The notes below the pieces were generated by a model, which made no database searches, was not told the origin of the DNA, and saw nothing but the letters and a program-made list of their open reading frames with translations. Positions 32,584 to 43,823 of a stretch of 64,000 nt of DNA are shown one piece after another; position 1 is the first letter of the stretch, and each line of letters begins with the position of its first letter. Made by a program: the position numbers and the translations under genes. The stretch comes from Hirsutella rhossiliensis (Eukaryota > Ascomycota > Sordariomycetes > Hypocreales > Ophiocordycipitaceae): positions 558,001 to 622,000 of the forward strand of contig NW_025408668.1 of assembly GCF_020360975.1 (NCBI RefSeq), given 5' to 3'.

Positions 32584-34191
32584 CCCCGTGTATCGAGTCT
32601 CCCCAGCTCCCCATCTCCGCCGCGTCGATCTCGATCTCGGCGTAGTGGGGGTTGTTCCGCTTCAGCCAGACAAGGGCCCTCTCGACCACCCGCCGCCTCA
32701 CCGACAAGAGACTCGACAGGTCGCTCGGTGCCGGCTTCTCCGCGCCCTGCCACGAGATGTGGATCTCGTCCAGTGCTTGCAAAAGGGGGTGCGGGAGCAC
32801 TTTGGTGGCCAGCTCCTGCACATTGTTCGGAAACACCGTGATGTGGCCCCTGACATGCCTCGGATACTTCACGCTCTGCCTCTGCCCGCCCGGAATGCTA
32901 TATCTCGTGACAAACCCGTAACACGAGTTCAGCGAGATGAGCTTCTCTTCGACCGGCGTCAGTCCCTTGAGCTCGTCAGGGAACATGTGCTCGCAGCCAA
33001 GGCGACTGTGAAGGTGGATCGCCGGCGACAGGCTCCTGCGCGCCAGGCATCGGCCACACTCGGCGCACACCGACACGGACTCGCCCTCAGGAAAGCAACT
33101 CCGGCATGAAAATGGTGAGCGGCCGCCCTTTGGTACGCAACTTGACAGCCAATGATCCCATGTAATCTCCTCAACTCTCCTCTCGTACACTTGCGGTAGC
33201 ACACCATGCAGGTCCGTATCGGCAACGTGCTCGCATCGTGGAACGCCTGATAGAAGTCTCGCACCGTCGACACCTTCCTCTCGAGCGGTATTGGCGTGCA
33301 CCACGTCTGATCGTTAGACAATCTCTCCTTCAAGGCAAAGTCTTCCTCCAAAAAGCGCAGCACACTCGCCAGGTCTTCGGCCTGCAGCTCCCGTCTCCTA
33401 TGCCTTCCGATTCCACTTCGGACCTGTTTTATCGGGCGCCCATCCCGGCTAGGAAGACGGGCTCTCTTCTCCGCCTCCGGGACTGCCTCTGTCCGCGCAG
33501 CGAGCCGTCCGCTGCCTCTGCTGCGCCATCGTCCACACCCACCTGTGCCCTTGGCCGCCGAACCGGTCCCCGACGGAGCTTGGGCAAACCCCATGCAATC
33601 GATGCTGCAAATTGCGCCGTTCGTCTTAGGTCTTGGAAAGTCGTATCCTTGGGCTGGATAGGTCGGAGCGTCGGTCCCTTTTCGAACGAACACCCGGGAC
33701 ACCGCCGGTCGCCGCCTTATCTCCCTGCCCGTCACCTTCAGGACCCTCTCCTGGGGCAAAACGGCCGATGAAGGGCGGACTGTTAGAGCCCACTGCCCCT
33801 GGTCTCCACGTTCTGTAGGCAACACGAACCTCGGAAGCGGACTCGGTGACTGACGTTGCGCGGAATTTCCGCTGCTGACCAAATTACGGGACTTCCGTGC
33901 TCTGCTTGACCGCAAACCGCCTCGCGGCGGTCTTCTCGGCAGTGACTTTGCGATCGCCTCTGCATGCTTTCTCCATGCGGTTTCTTCGACCGCAGACTGC
34001 TTAGGCTGAATCAGCCGGAACGTTAATGCTTCATTCGCCACTGATCTGTATCTCCCGAACCGCCCCAACCTTGTCTCCCGTGCTCCGTGCCCCTTCTCGG
34101 AGTTGCCCTGTATCATCTCCGCACCCCGAAACAGGCACTCCCCCGTTCCTACCCTCTTCTCCATCCTCGACTGACAACGAACAGGCTCCAC
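32584..34191 (-). pseudogene. Helitron-2 N-terminal region
   Basis: 32959-34191 holds a basic leader and then STVRDFYQAFHDASTLPIRTC followed by a cysteine (CMVCYRKC). The frame changes near 33165 to 32584-33304, giving CAECGRC, LISLNSCYGFVTRYSIPGGQ, then RGHITVFPNNVQELATKVLP and WLKRNNPHYAEIEIDAAEMG, the region that precedes the helicase-like N domain in this type of Helitron. The coding frame runs directly into the gypsy LTR. Confidence 0.75.
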
Positions 34192-34474
34192 GGTGAGCGG
34201 CCGCCTCGCCTAGCTTCCCTGCAGGACTGTCCGCCATGCTACTGCCTCCTCGACGTCGACTAGCGTGGATTGGCAACAAGCTAGAAAGTTTTGGCTCCGG
34301 AGCACTTCCACTTGGATAATCTCGCTTCTTGGCGTACACTATTTCTTTCCGAGTGGGAAGCTTCCTAACGATCACTACTCTCATGGCCGTGGCGTTTCTT
34401 CCCTTATAATGCTTGCCTATGGTACCGAAGCGATGCAATACTACTACCCCTTTGTAATCCCCCATTTACCCTCC

Positions 34475-35618
34475 CTATGTGCGTCCACCGTCCCGGCCCT
34501 CGGCTGGTCTCCACGTGCGACCTGCTACCCCAGCTTTGCCAAAGGCGGCCCTTCCATCGCCGTGCTCTCTTTTGCGCACTCCAGCGAATCCCTGGCTACT
34601 GCCGACCTCCGGCACATGGGGGTGGCCGCGCCAACCGCCCGCCGCACACTTCCAACCATACTCTCCGGCCCTTCCAACGCCGTCCCACCCACCTTGCGCA
34701 TCAGTTGCTCCATCAATATCTGCCACTCCACCTCGTCGAGCAACAGCCAAAAGGCTGCCGGCGATAACATGTCCACGGTGTCCCTCGTGCAACCGGACTA
34801 CCCGGCTAGGTTTGCTCCCTCGCCACCACCAACGTCGCATCAACGGCCTTCATGCTAAAGCGACAGCCAGGATCCCCCTGCCTGTCCTCTTGTAGTCGCT
34901 AGCCACCGGAGTCTCGACTTGCAAGCCCTCTTGAGAGTTCTCGTGACCAACTCGCATCCTCCTCCTCAGCTCGTCCCCTATATCCGACTTCACCGTGTCC
35001 CAATAGTGGACTCGACACGGTCGGCACCCGCCTCGCTCAGCCGCACGCAATGCCCATCCAACTACCGACGACCGTCAAAAAGGGACCCCTGCAATACTAC
35101 CATAACCTCTTTCTTTCCTTCACTCTCATTCGTTATTGTCGCCTTTGCTATCTACTCCATGCAACGATGACACCGAAGGGTACTGCTGGACTTTCTTTCT
35201 CCGCAGACTTACCCACACTAACCTTACTGTTCGCCGACCTCCAACTTCTCGCGACATAGCCATCACCCCTACTCAACTTCCAACCCCCGGCTCCCTACTT
35301 CACTCACGACCATAGAACCAGATGGTCGAGACTGTTCAAGAACCTCGCCAGCTCATTCCCGCATACCCCCGCTTCTGATCTATCACCTAGGTAGCATTCT
35401 CTGACTCTTAAGTCTCCCGACCCTAGCCGCGAGCCCTCTTTCGAGCAGCAAGAAAACCTGCTTTATAGGATGCCCACCTCCACTCTGCGTAACCCCTCAT
35501 TTACACTTCCACGGTGACTACATCTGCCATGTTCTCACGATGTCGGCCTCCCAGCTCAACGTCGATACCTCGTCCTCCCGCGGCAACCTCTTGACAGCCA
35601 GAAAATGCTGGCGCCGAC
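34475..35618 (+). other. Degenerate coding-like DNA, first copy of a duplicated segment
   Basis: Plus-strand frames here look protein-like but are short and shifting. The segment around 34757-34825 (MSTVSLVQPDYPARFA) is repeated in diverged form at about 35610-35670 (MSMMAFVQPGCPARFA), with similar flanks, so part of an unknown gene has been duplicated in tandem. It is divergent to Helitron-2. Confidence 0.35.
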
Positions 35619-36954
35619 ATGTCCATGATGGCCTTTGTCCAGCCCGGCTGCCCGGCTAGGTTCGCCTACCAGAATGAGCATCGTGTCAAAGAGCTCAACG
35701 CAGAAACCCTAGCGAGGGTCTTCCTTCCCACGCCCTCATGGCTGTCGACTCCGGAGTATGCAGCAATCCGGTCAGATACTGGCAATCCATCGACCTGCAT
35801 CTTCTTCAGCCTTAATATTTCCATATACAACCAACAGATAATCTCCTCGGAATGGACCGAGCAATGGTTCTTCATGGTCGGCCGTGTTCATCCCTTTGCC
35901 CTGACGTGGAAATCGAGCGACGTGATGGCTTGGAGTCGGACGATGATAACATCACAGAATACACCGTCCCCGCGCTTATAGTCCGCGATCACAGCTACCA
36001 ACCGTGAGTCTATGCTCCAAATCTCTCTGTCGCCACTGCCCTCCCTGACGATATCCATAGAATTGTCACTCGCACCCTCAGCTCGGTGGATACTTTCCCA
36101 ACGATACAACCCATTGTCTCCTTCACGGGACCTGTCATCGGCTCCGGCCGCGACCTCCTGCATGGAAACTCGGCTGCGGCCCTTGACGACACCCAGCTGA
36201 GCTGCTGCGGCTTTGTCCAGCTCTCCACCTTTATTTGTCCTGGGATTCCCGGCAAAACCCCCTTCAAGGGCTTTCACCCTTCCAAGTTTTCGTCATCTTC
36301 CCCATTCACGCTAATCCTTGGACCTCCCTGCAAGAAGATGACCGAGAGGCGCGACAGCCAGTTCCAGTCGAACGCTCTCTTCACCTGTACGGGCAAAATC
36401 GCCGGCTTACTGGATCACCAGATCATGAAACATGCCCCGGCTTTCGACCAAGACTATATCTTCATCGTCGTCCCCGACACGTGGACTTTCCACGACAAGG
36501 CCATGTCCGACCAGGCTTCTGCAACACAACTACTGCCGACGACACCCAAGAGCGCGGTCGGCAATCCTCGGACTATAGCGTTGCGTTGGCCAGGTTTACC
36601 TCTACGAAGAAACCCAAGGCCGCCCAAAGCCCCGCCTCCCCACGCCGCATGCTTCTGGCCCAGTCGATCCTTATGCTGGCATCAAGTCGGTCATTGCCCG
36701 ATCCCTACCAAACCCCAACCAAGAGACCGCGACTTTCTCCCGAAACTTCCACCATAATCACCGACTGTGACGGTCAAGACTCCCCCAAATCCGATACCTC
36801 CTCCTTTCTGTCCCCGGAAGACCCCGCAGAGTCAGAGACGGACACCGAACAGGTCAATCACCAAGACACATCCGCCTCTGGCTCTATCAGACCTCCCGCG
36901 TCGATATCTTCCCGACCACTGCGCGCCCGACGTCCGCCCAAGAATATTCTCTGA
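35619..36954 (+). pseudogene. Unknown decayed gene with Ser/Pro-rich C terminus
   Basis: Three plus-strand frames succeed each other: 35619-35981 (VQPGCPARFAYQNEHRVKEL, NAETLARVFLP), 36086-36757 (ALFTCTGKIAGLLDHQIMKH, DYIFIVVPDTWTF) and 36235-36954, whose end is an acidic Ser/Pro-rich tail finishing in ARRPPKNIL. None starts at a good ATG. The strand-rich middle part could be an OB-type fold, but I see no motif that proves it. It may be a host gene remnant or cargo of the neighbouring Helitron. Confidence 0.35.
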
Positions 36955-37974
36955 ACTTTAAAGCATCAAACGAAACAATACAACATGACAACATGTCTCA
37001 TCATCCTCAAAATCAACTGCCAAAGGCTCGAATAGCACATTCTCTTCTCTTCTTGTTCTCCTTTTCATGAAGACGATCAAGTCAAAACTTCCCAATATAC
37101 TCCTTATTCTGTTTATACCTACGACTTATACCGGTAGCACATGTAAATTTTCCGAGCCTTCCACTCGCCCAGACATGCATTACCCACTCACATCTCTCTT
37201 CAACCCTGCCGTCTCTCCACGCCCTTTGAGTTTGCGCCTTTTTAAACCAAATTTTCCTCCAGCGGCCTAGCCTGCCTTCCCGACGCTCTGTCTCGGTTTC
37301 ACTCACGATAATGCTCTACGTCTCTCGCCGTGTCTCGTATCTCGACCTCACTCTTCTTCCTGTCTCCTATCTACTGTCGCCAACTCTCTCTCTTCTGTAG
37401 CCAACTCTTCTCCGGTTCTCTTGTCGCCAAATTTCGTTCCGAAAGGCTTCTTTGCGCGAGCCGCGGCTGGCGAGCCTTCCTCTCGTCTGAATAGTGAGGG
37501 TTTTGGTGCTGCCCATACAATATGTTTCTCAGGCTCTGATTGGCCCAAGTTTTGTGTTGCCAGCCGCAAATCGTTCGGCAATTGGCTAATGGCTCCAGAG
37601 AAGTGGGTCATGACCCCTGCACCATATCGCGGTTTGTTAAGCGAAGCTGTAAATTGTGCTACAAAGTGACGAAGTACACGCAGTGCGCAAATTCAGCGGA
37701 GCTTCTTTAAGCAGGTTTTTTGGGGGACCACTTTTTCCTAGCACAGCGTTTTGATTGGCCCTATTATTAATTTTCAGAACCATCATTGGTCAGATTTACC
37801 CGGTGATCACCCGCGACTACGTTATGATTGGTCAGATCCGATGTATACTGTACGCCGTAGAATTATTCGTACCGTACGAAACGCTTCTGATTGGCCCAAA
37901 AGGTTTACCCGTTGCTTTGCCATAGGGAAGTTTACCCCCACCTTTGCCGCAACAGACCTCACAGCGCGCGCCTT
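36955..37974. other. Intergenic, CCAAT-like elements only
   Basis: AT-richer DNA with several GATTGGCC and GATTGGTC elements (about 37537, 37750, 37835, 37888), inverse CCAAT boxes, but no gene I can support. Confidence 0.5.
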
Positions 37975-38095
37975 ACATCAATGCACGTGGGGCTTAAGGT
38001 GTTATGCATTAATGTATTGAAATGTCAGTAGCTTTTACGTCTAGGCCCTATAGGAGAAATCCTCCGGGTGAAATACACATACATACATCAATGCA
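37975..38095 (+). repeat. Direct repeat copy 1 (about 120 bp)
   Basis: Runs from ACATCAATGCACGTGGGG to ACATACATCAATGCA. About 95% identical to 38491-38613. Starts and ends with the same ACATCAATGCA word. Includes CCTATAGGAGAAATCCTCCG, which has GGA/TCC dyad symmetry. Confidence 0.9.
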
Positions 38096-38490
38096 GCCTC
38101 CATGGCGGAGCCTCTGCGTCGCAGAGGGGTCGGCTCGAAGCCGGCTGGAGGCACCCCTGGGCGAACAGGGCACACCCGGGTTCCCGCCCGTCAACAGGGA
38201 ACAGCGTCATGAGAAAACACAATCGGCGTACCAACCACCATCAATGACTAACACAACCACGCTTCAACTTCGACACATCGCGCTTCAGTTGCTGGGAATA
38301 GGATGCTGAACACTTGGAGAAATTGACCTTCAAGCAGGTCTGTCATGAAGCGAAAACAGTGGTACGGTTGGCGCAGCGTAAGATGATCTGTGGGGCTTGG
38401 GGAGTCAAGGAACAAACGTGTTGAACTGTACTCTAGACAGTGTAAAGTCCTTATAGGGACCTCCCTCCGGGCGAAATAAATCCTACTACT

Positions 38491-38613
38491 ACATCAATGC
38501 ACCCGTGGGGCTTAAGGTGTTACGCATTAATGTATTGAAATGTCAGTAGCTTTTACGTCTAGGCCCTATAGGAGAAATCCTCCGGGTGAAATACACATAC
38601 ATACATCAATGCA
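38491..38613 (+). repeat. Direct repeat copy 2 (about 120 bp)
   Basis: Second copy of the 37975-38095 repeat, in the same orientation, 395 bp further on. A partial, more diverged third copy (TATAGGGACCTCCCTCCGGG to ACATCAATGCA, about 38452-38501) abuts it on the left. The spacer codes for nothing recognisable. Confidence 0.9.
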
Positions 38614-38820
38614 TTGTTGCATCTTCGTAGCACAGAAATTTACAGCTTTGCTTACTCCTGTGACGGCGTATTCGGCGGCAACCCAGGTATTTTTTACTCA
38701 GAAAATGGTTTGTTTATGTCACGCTTAGCTGAAGATGACCGTTTCGTCCGCCTCAACGCTTCTACGTGTCTTCTTTTCTTTAGGCAATGAGTCCTAAATC
38801 TACTTCCCGGGAGCTCTACA

Positions 38821-39180
38821 ATGGACATAATTTCCATTGTCTGTGCCCGCTGTGGCGAGGAGAGACCGGCGGGTGACTTCGTCAGCAGAAGGAAATCTGC
38901 TGCGAACACGAAGAACTGCCTCGATTGTCGTAATAAGAACGACTCTCATGTCAACTCTGTCTCCACAATCTGGAGGATCAATATTAACTGAATGAAGTAT
39001 TCCAGATCCAGAGACGCGATCTTGACGCTGAGGGACCTAGCCGTCGGTCCTCCCTCAGCTGAGAGACCTGCCCCGAAGAGAACGGACGGAGAAGCTGGCT
39101 TATCGCCTGCTAAGGACAGATCCGGAACCCAGCCTACGTCGCCTCAGCCGGCCAGTTATCCGGGCTACAGCTAAGAACGT
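38821..39180 (+). pseudogene. Helitron-3 N-terminal fragment
   Basis: ATGGACATAATTTCC starts MDIISIVCARCGEERPAGDF, with a C-x2-C then C-x2-C array (CARC...CLDC). This resembles the N terminus of Helitron-1 (CRTCKQDLPEVEF...CASC). After a short stop the frame at 38992-39174 is Pro-rich, again as in Helitron N-terminal linkers. The rest of the Rep and helicase is missing here; a matching C-terminal piece lies at 43091-43642 in the same orientation. Confidence 0.5.
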
Positions 39181-39464
39181 CGGCCTTGGGGCGGCTGCTG
39201 CTCCTGACGACACGGCAGGCAACCTTGCAAAGCAGATTCCTATAGGGACCAGTTATCAATCCACTGCTTCAGGATAATTATCCACGGAAAGGTGGAGAAC
39301 GTGTGGCGTAGCGCCGATACCGCAAATTTGTAAATGCTCGTTCCTTAGCACCTTCACTTCATTCAATCTTGGCAGAATTTTTGCCCGCGCAACATAACAC
39401 ACATGTACCGCATCAAACGTGAAGCTTTTCGCGATATCTCACCGCCGCCGTCACCGCCGCACCA

Positions 39465-39818
39465 ATGGATTCCGCTGCTACTGCACCAACCGCTGCCGCC
39501 GCCGCCGCCGCCCCAGCCGCACCAATTGATGCCGCCGCCCCAATGGATGCCGTTTACTCCACCACGTTCAAATCCAAGCAGGATGCTATCCGCGCCTGTA
39601 AAGCCGTTGGCTGGGAGGTTGGATATGGCCTAGCCTGCAAGAATCAATACCCTACGGCTGCTACTGCAACGTACGTCCTTTTAGTGTGCAACGGAGATTG
39701 CGGTCCGACGGGTTTTCTTCTCTTCTTTCTTTTTCCCCCTTCCCGCGTCTACACGCGCGTGGGACGCGTTTATGCCTGCTTCGCCGAGCTTCGTTGCCAC
39801 GATGGGGGCATGAGTTGA
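39465..39818 (+). other. Possible FAR1/MULE-like or extra first exon
   Basis: An ATG at 39465 opens an Ala/Pro-rich start and then YSTTFKSKQDAIRACKAVGW and EVGYGLACKN...LLVCNGDC, a pattern like the FAR1-type WRKY-GCM1 domain at the start of some Mutator transposases. It ends before the hAT gene at 39898, and no splice link is obvious. It could also be an upstream exon of that gene. Confidence 0.3.
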
Positions 39819-39897
39819 GCGCCGGCGAAGCCTCGATGGCTTCTACCTTCATCTGTCGGCGCGCTCGCTCAATTCGCACGATCGAATCAACGTTGTG

Positions 39898-42606
39898 ATG
39901 TCATCCGAACCACTGTCAAGCCCATCCCCGTCGAATCGGTCAGGTCTGATTGAGCATGTGGAGTACTTGTCTTTACCACCCGCATCATCCCAAGGAACCT
40001 CGTTGCCGACGACTCCATCACCTCGTTCTCGCGGTACTGCTGCCGACTTTATACAAGTAGATTGGACGCTCTGGGGCCGCCAAGAGTGGGCGAAATGGCC
40101 TGGATTCGAGCGATATACTGGCGGCCAGGACACGAGGGCGTGGTGGCAGCAATACGGGTATCGTGTTGAGGACCGGTCCACCTCGCGCCAGGGCAACAGG
40201 CTGAAGTGGATCTGCGCGGATTGCTTCGCTCGAGGCTTCAAGAAGAAGTCAGACTTCTGCTTCGTCTGCTCGACAGGAGCCGCTATCAAGAAGCACCTTC
40301 GTAACGCCCACGGAATTCTGGTAAGTGTGTGCCGTTCGGAGATATGCCAGCAACATGAGTGTTCACCTGGCAGGCCCCAAACGACGTTGCAGGAGGCGTG
40401 CGAGCCTCATCTCTGGACGGCCGGCCCATCACACACTTCATTGGTGCCGACTTCAATAACCCGCACGACCAGCTCCTTGTCAGCAAGCTGCGTGGAAGAT
40501 TCAACAGCAAAGGGCTCCGGGTGCTCCTACTCGACTGGATCACATACCATAATCTGCCATTCGATATCGTCAACACCGAGAGGTTCCAACGGCTCCTTCT
40601 CTACGGCAATCCGCTCCTTGATGCGACCCATATCCCATCTGGGAAGACGCTACTTCGCATGCTCGAATCTGAATACAGAGGTGCTGTCGGGCCCGTAACG
40701 GAAGTACTTCGCACCGCTCGATCCCAGGTTCACTTCTCTTTCGACGGCTGGACATCCAAGTTCTACCCTGCATTTCTGGGCGTCAATGCTCAACTCATTG
40801 ATCACAACTTTGCCCAACACCGCATCCTTCTTGGGCTGCGACCTCTCTTGGGTAAGCACAACGGTGCCTCGCTTGCCGATGAGGTCGCCGATACACTGGC
40901 ATTCTGGCAAGTCAACAACCCGGACACGGTCGGCTACTTCACGCTGGACAATGCTGCCAACAATGACACCTGCATGGAAGACCTTGCCTTTGAGCACGGC
41001 TTCTCACCCGAAGAGCGACGGATCCGCTGCGCTGCACATATCCTCAACCTCTGTGTGCGGGCAATGCTGTACGGTTCGAAGCAAGAGAATTTTGCTGCAA
41101 TTGTTGCTGCCGATGGGGACGATCTAGATGACGACGAGGAGCAAGTTGATCAAGCTATCGACGAGGCCCTAAATGGAGAGATGGAGGACGGTACGGACGA
41201 AGACCCAGGAGCAAACACTGCCGTTGAAATCCCAGATGAGGACCTCATATCGTCCCACCCGGCTCCGGAGGAGATCAATGCTGCCACCTTCAGGGAGTAC
41301 AGTCAGAACGGCGCCCCTGGAATACTCCATAACATCGGTCTTCAGCTGCGAAACACACAGCTGTACGAACAGTTTCTTCAGTCTCAACGCAAGGAATCCG
41401 GCCACGGAACAACACTTCACTGGGCCTTCAACAATGCCACCCGGTGGAACTCGGACATGCGTATGATGGAACGGGCTCTTCGACTCCGCCCGGCGCTCAA
41501 TACCTTCTTCAATGACGTTTCAGAACCGGTGGGAAACCGAGGGCCTCTGTGACAGAACGAAGCCGGCAGTTCTGCAGTACCGCTTAAGTGCGTACGACTG
41601 GAAAGTTATCGAGGTACTTGTCAAGCTTCTGAAGCCGTTCGAGATTTCCACCAAGCAACTTCAGGGCAGTGGTGTTCCCGGCGGTAGGTCCACATGTGGC
41701 AGTTTCGATGAATACTTCCCCGTCTTTGAGATTTTGCTTGACCACCTCGAAAGTGCTATCGAAGGCACAATCTTCGAAGAGGTTGAGGATCCAGTGACTA
41801 GGGAGAAGAAGGACGTCGAAGTAGCCATCTATGACGGGCTCGATAGCAGGACCCGCAGGTTGCTCAAGGCCTATATCAAGCTCGGATGGAAGAAGCTGCA
41901 TAAATATTACAGCCGTCTGACTAGCGCTGCATATGTCGGGGCTGTTGTCTTCAATCCTGCGAAGAAGTGGCGCCTTCTCGATCAACTGTGGTCTCGAGTA
42001 CCCTCTCGGAAGACGAAGAGTTGGCGGTTGGAATACGAAGCAAAGCTCTTGGAGATCTGGGAGAAGTATAGGGAGCGCGACGTTGACAACGAGGTCCTCG
42101 CTACGTCTGATGAGGCCTCCATGGATTACATTGAGCGGAGACTTGCTAGGACTGTAGCTGCGTCGCCATTCAACCAGGGCTCGTTCGGAGCATCGGGTGC
42201 CCGCAAAAGCAACCGAAAGACGAAACCGTCTACGGCGGGAGCGACTGGTGATGACGAATATGCTCGATATTGTGCCGAGGACGTCGTCAACAGCCACCAC
42301 TACAGAAGCAGACCGATTGACTGGTGGAAGATCAACCGGAGCCGATATCCGCGACTGTCTCTGATGGCAGTAGACATGCTTACGATTCCATCGACGTCCG
42401 CGGAAAGCGAGAGGACGTTTAGCAGTGCAGGACGTATGACGGCACCATTGAGAAGCCGGCTGCGGAGGGAGATCGTAGCGATGGCTCAATGCATTCGATC
42501 GTGGAGTAAAGCTGGGATCTACAGGCCTTCACTGCCGCTGTTTAGCCTCAACGAGGATCAATGGATTAATGCTCTTGCGTCGCTGAAGGGGCGGAGTGAC
42601 ATTTAA
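39898..42606 (+). CDS. hAT transposase, nearly intact (hAT-A)
   Basis: ATG at 39898 (MSSEPLSSPSPSNRSG). Exon 1 carries a BED-type zinc finger (ICADCFARG, FCFVCSTGAAIKKHLRNAHG). A 50-nt GT-AG intron at about 40321-40372 (GTAAGTGTG...GGCAG) joins HGIL to APNDVAGG. The core follows: FSFDGWTSKFYPAFLGVNAQ, TVGYFTLDNAANND, RIRCAAHILNLCVRA, NNATRWNSDM, then LLKPFEISTKQLQG, AAYVGAVVFNPAKKW and the dimerization domain (YPRLSLMAVDMLTIPSTSAE, SERTFSSAGRM). The only break is near 41520: GACGTTTCAG changes frame, and one T fewer would give NDVQNRWETEG. About 870 residues, a usual hAT length. Long stretches without a stop suggest recent activity. A terminal inverted repeat was not identified. Confidence 0.9.
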
Positions 42607-42784
42607 TCAGCTTGTCAAGACAGCAATTGACCGTGCTTTCGACGTCTCATCTGCTGCAGCCATGATGTCTTTACACCCCTTGGCACTTCTTAAGTTGAGG
42701 GATGTAGGAGTCCTCGTGATGGTGACAAAGACATGTCGGTGAAACGCACGTTTGGTACCCCAATCTCTGCTGAAGTCCTACGTT

Positions 42785-43075
42785 CGATCGCATTCGATAC
42801 GAATTCGATCGAACCTTGGCATTCGATAGGTATCGAATCTACGGGACACGCGTTCGATTCGAGTCGAATCAAACGGGCAAGAAATTTCACGCGTTCGATT
42901 CGATGCGAATCTACTGGGGACACGTTCGATTCGAGGTCGAATCGAAGGGGCAACCAATTTCACGCATTCGATTCGATGCGAATCTGCTGGAGCCATGTTC
43001 GATTCGATGCGAATCTGCAGAGGCCCTATTCGATTCGAACGCCAAGTCTTGGCGTTCGATTCGATAGATTCGTAA
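42785..43075. repeat. TTCGATTCGA-type subterminal repeat cluster
   Basis: More than ten copies of ATTCGATTCGATGCGAATC-like words, often paired with their complement, fill this stretch directly after hAT-A. At 43035-43059 a hairpin with 12-bp perfect arms (TCGAACGCCAAG, T, CTTGGCGTTCGA) occurs. Such clustered short motifs near the ends are typical transposase-binding sites of hAT elements. Only the right side shows them; the left end of hAT-A lacks a clear match. Confidence 0.8.
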
Positions 43076-43090
43076 GATGTCCGTCCCTGC

Positions 43091-43642
43091 ATGATTGGCG
43101 CCCGTCTGATGCTGACGTCTAATCTTTGGCAGCCAGTTGGCCTCTGCAATGGAGCTCGTGGAACAGTTTACGACATCGGTTGGGCACCCGGGGCTGACCC
43201 TACCCAAGACCCTCCCTGTGTTATCATGATGGAGTTTGACAAGTACAGCGGACCGGTGTTCCTGACCACCCTTGATGGCAGGAATATTGTCCCGATTCTC
43301 CCAGTAGAGAGGGAATTCCTCATCGGAGTTTCTCTCTGCACTCGCACCCAGTTTCCCCTGATCGTATGCTACGCTATCACCGTTCACAAGTCACAAAGTA
43401 TCACCGAAGATATGATCGTTACGGATCTCTGGTGCCGGGACTTTCAGACTGGTTTGAGTTATGTGGCTGTCTCTCGTGTCAAACCGCTCGAGGGCTTGAC
43501 GTTGGATGCCCCGTTTGATCGCAATGACCTTATTTATGCATCTCTCCCGGACGGTATGAAGATGAAGATGAGGGATCAGGAGCTAAGGAGACGACAGGTT
43601 CTTCCGCGGAATCCCTATACGTTAGGCCACAGCTCTGCATAG
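43091..43642 (+). pseudogene. Helitron-3 PIF1 helicase C-terminal fragment
   Basis: The frame begins within the helicase: IGARLMLTSNLWQPVGLCNG, ARGTVYDIGW, VIMMEFDKYSGPVF, CYAITVHKSQSI, TEDMIVTDLWCRDFQTG and LSYVAVSRVKPLEGL, ending TLGHSSA at TAG. It aligns in style with the end of Helitron-1 (NLWQPAGLVNGAQGTVYDI) and is intact to the stop. Walker motifs and Rep are missing. It lies in the same orientation as 38821-39180, with hAT-A between. Confidence 0.85.
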
Positions 43643-43823
43643 TTATTGCTTCCTTCAGTACTTAGATAATGTAATGGTTGTAGATAATTTTGCTTGTCCC
43701 GCGGTCTCTCAGCCTTCCGCTGATTCTACCCCTTGCACCGCCGCCCCAACACGCAAGGGGTGACGTAGTATTTTACATAAAGACGACATCCCACGTCTTC
43801 CTCTCTCCCCGCCAACGCCGCCA

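Larger units (their letters stand above)
21737..34191 (-). mobile_element. Helitron-2, decayed, split by a gypsy insertion
   Basis: A second, distinct Helitron reads leftward from about 34.2 kb to 21737. Its N-terminal region lies at 32584-34191, the rest at 21737-26468; between them sits the chromovirus 26469-32583. Removing the insert and one CCCCG duplication makes the protein frame continuous (SWGDSIHGV then PSSVCDRMERN). The domain order is cysteine-rich N region, helicase-like N domain, HUH Rep, linker and PIF1 helicase. There are several further one-base breaks, and the Rep region is shortened. Its PIF1 sequence differs clearly from Helitron-1, so it is another lineage. Confidence 0.85.

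Noticed and set aside
41584..42489. 301-codon minus-strand frame inside hAT-A
   Set aside because: Antisense shadow of the transposase gene with no motif.
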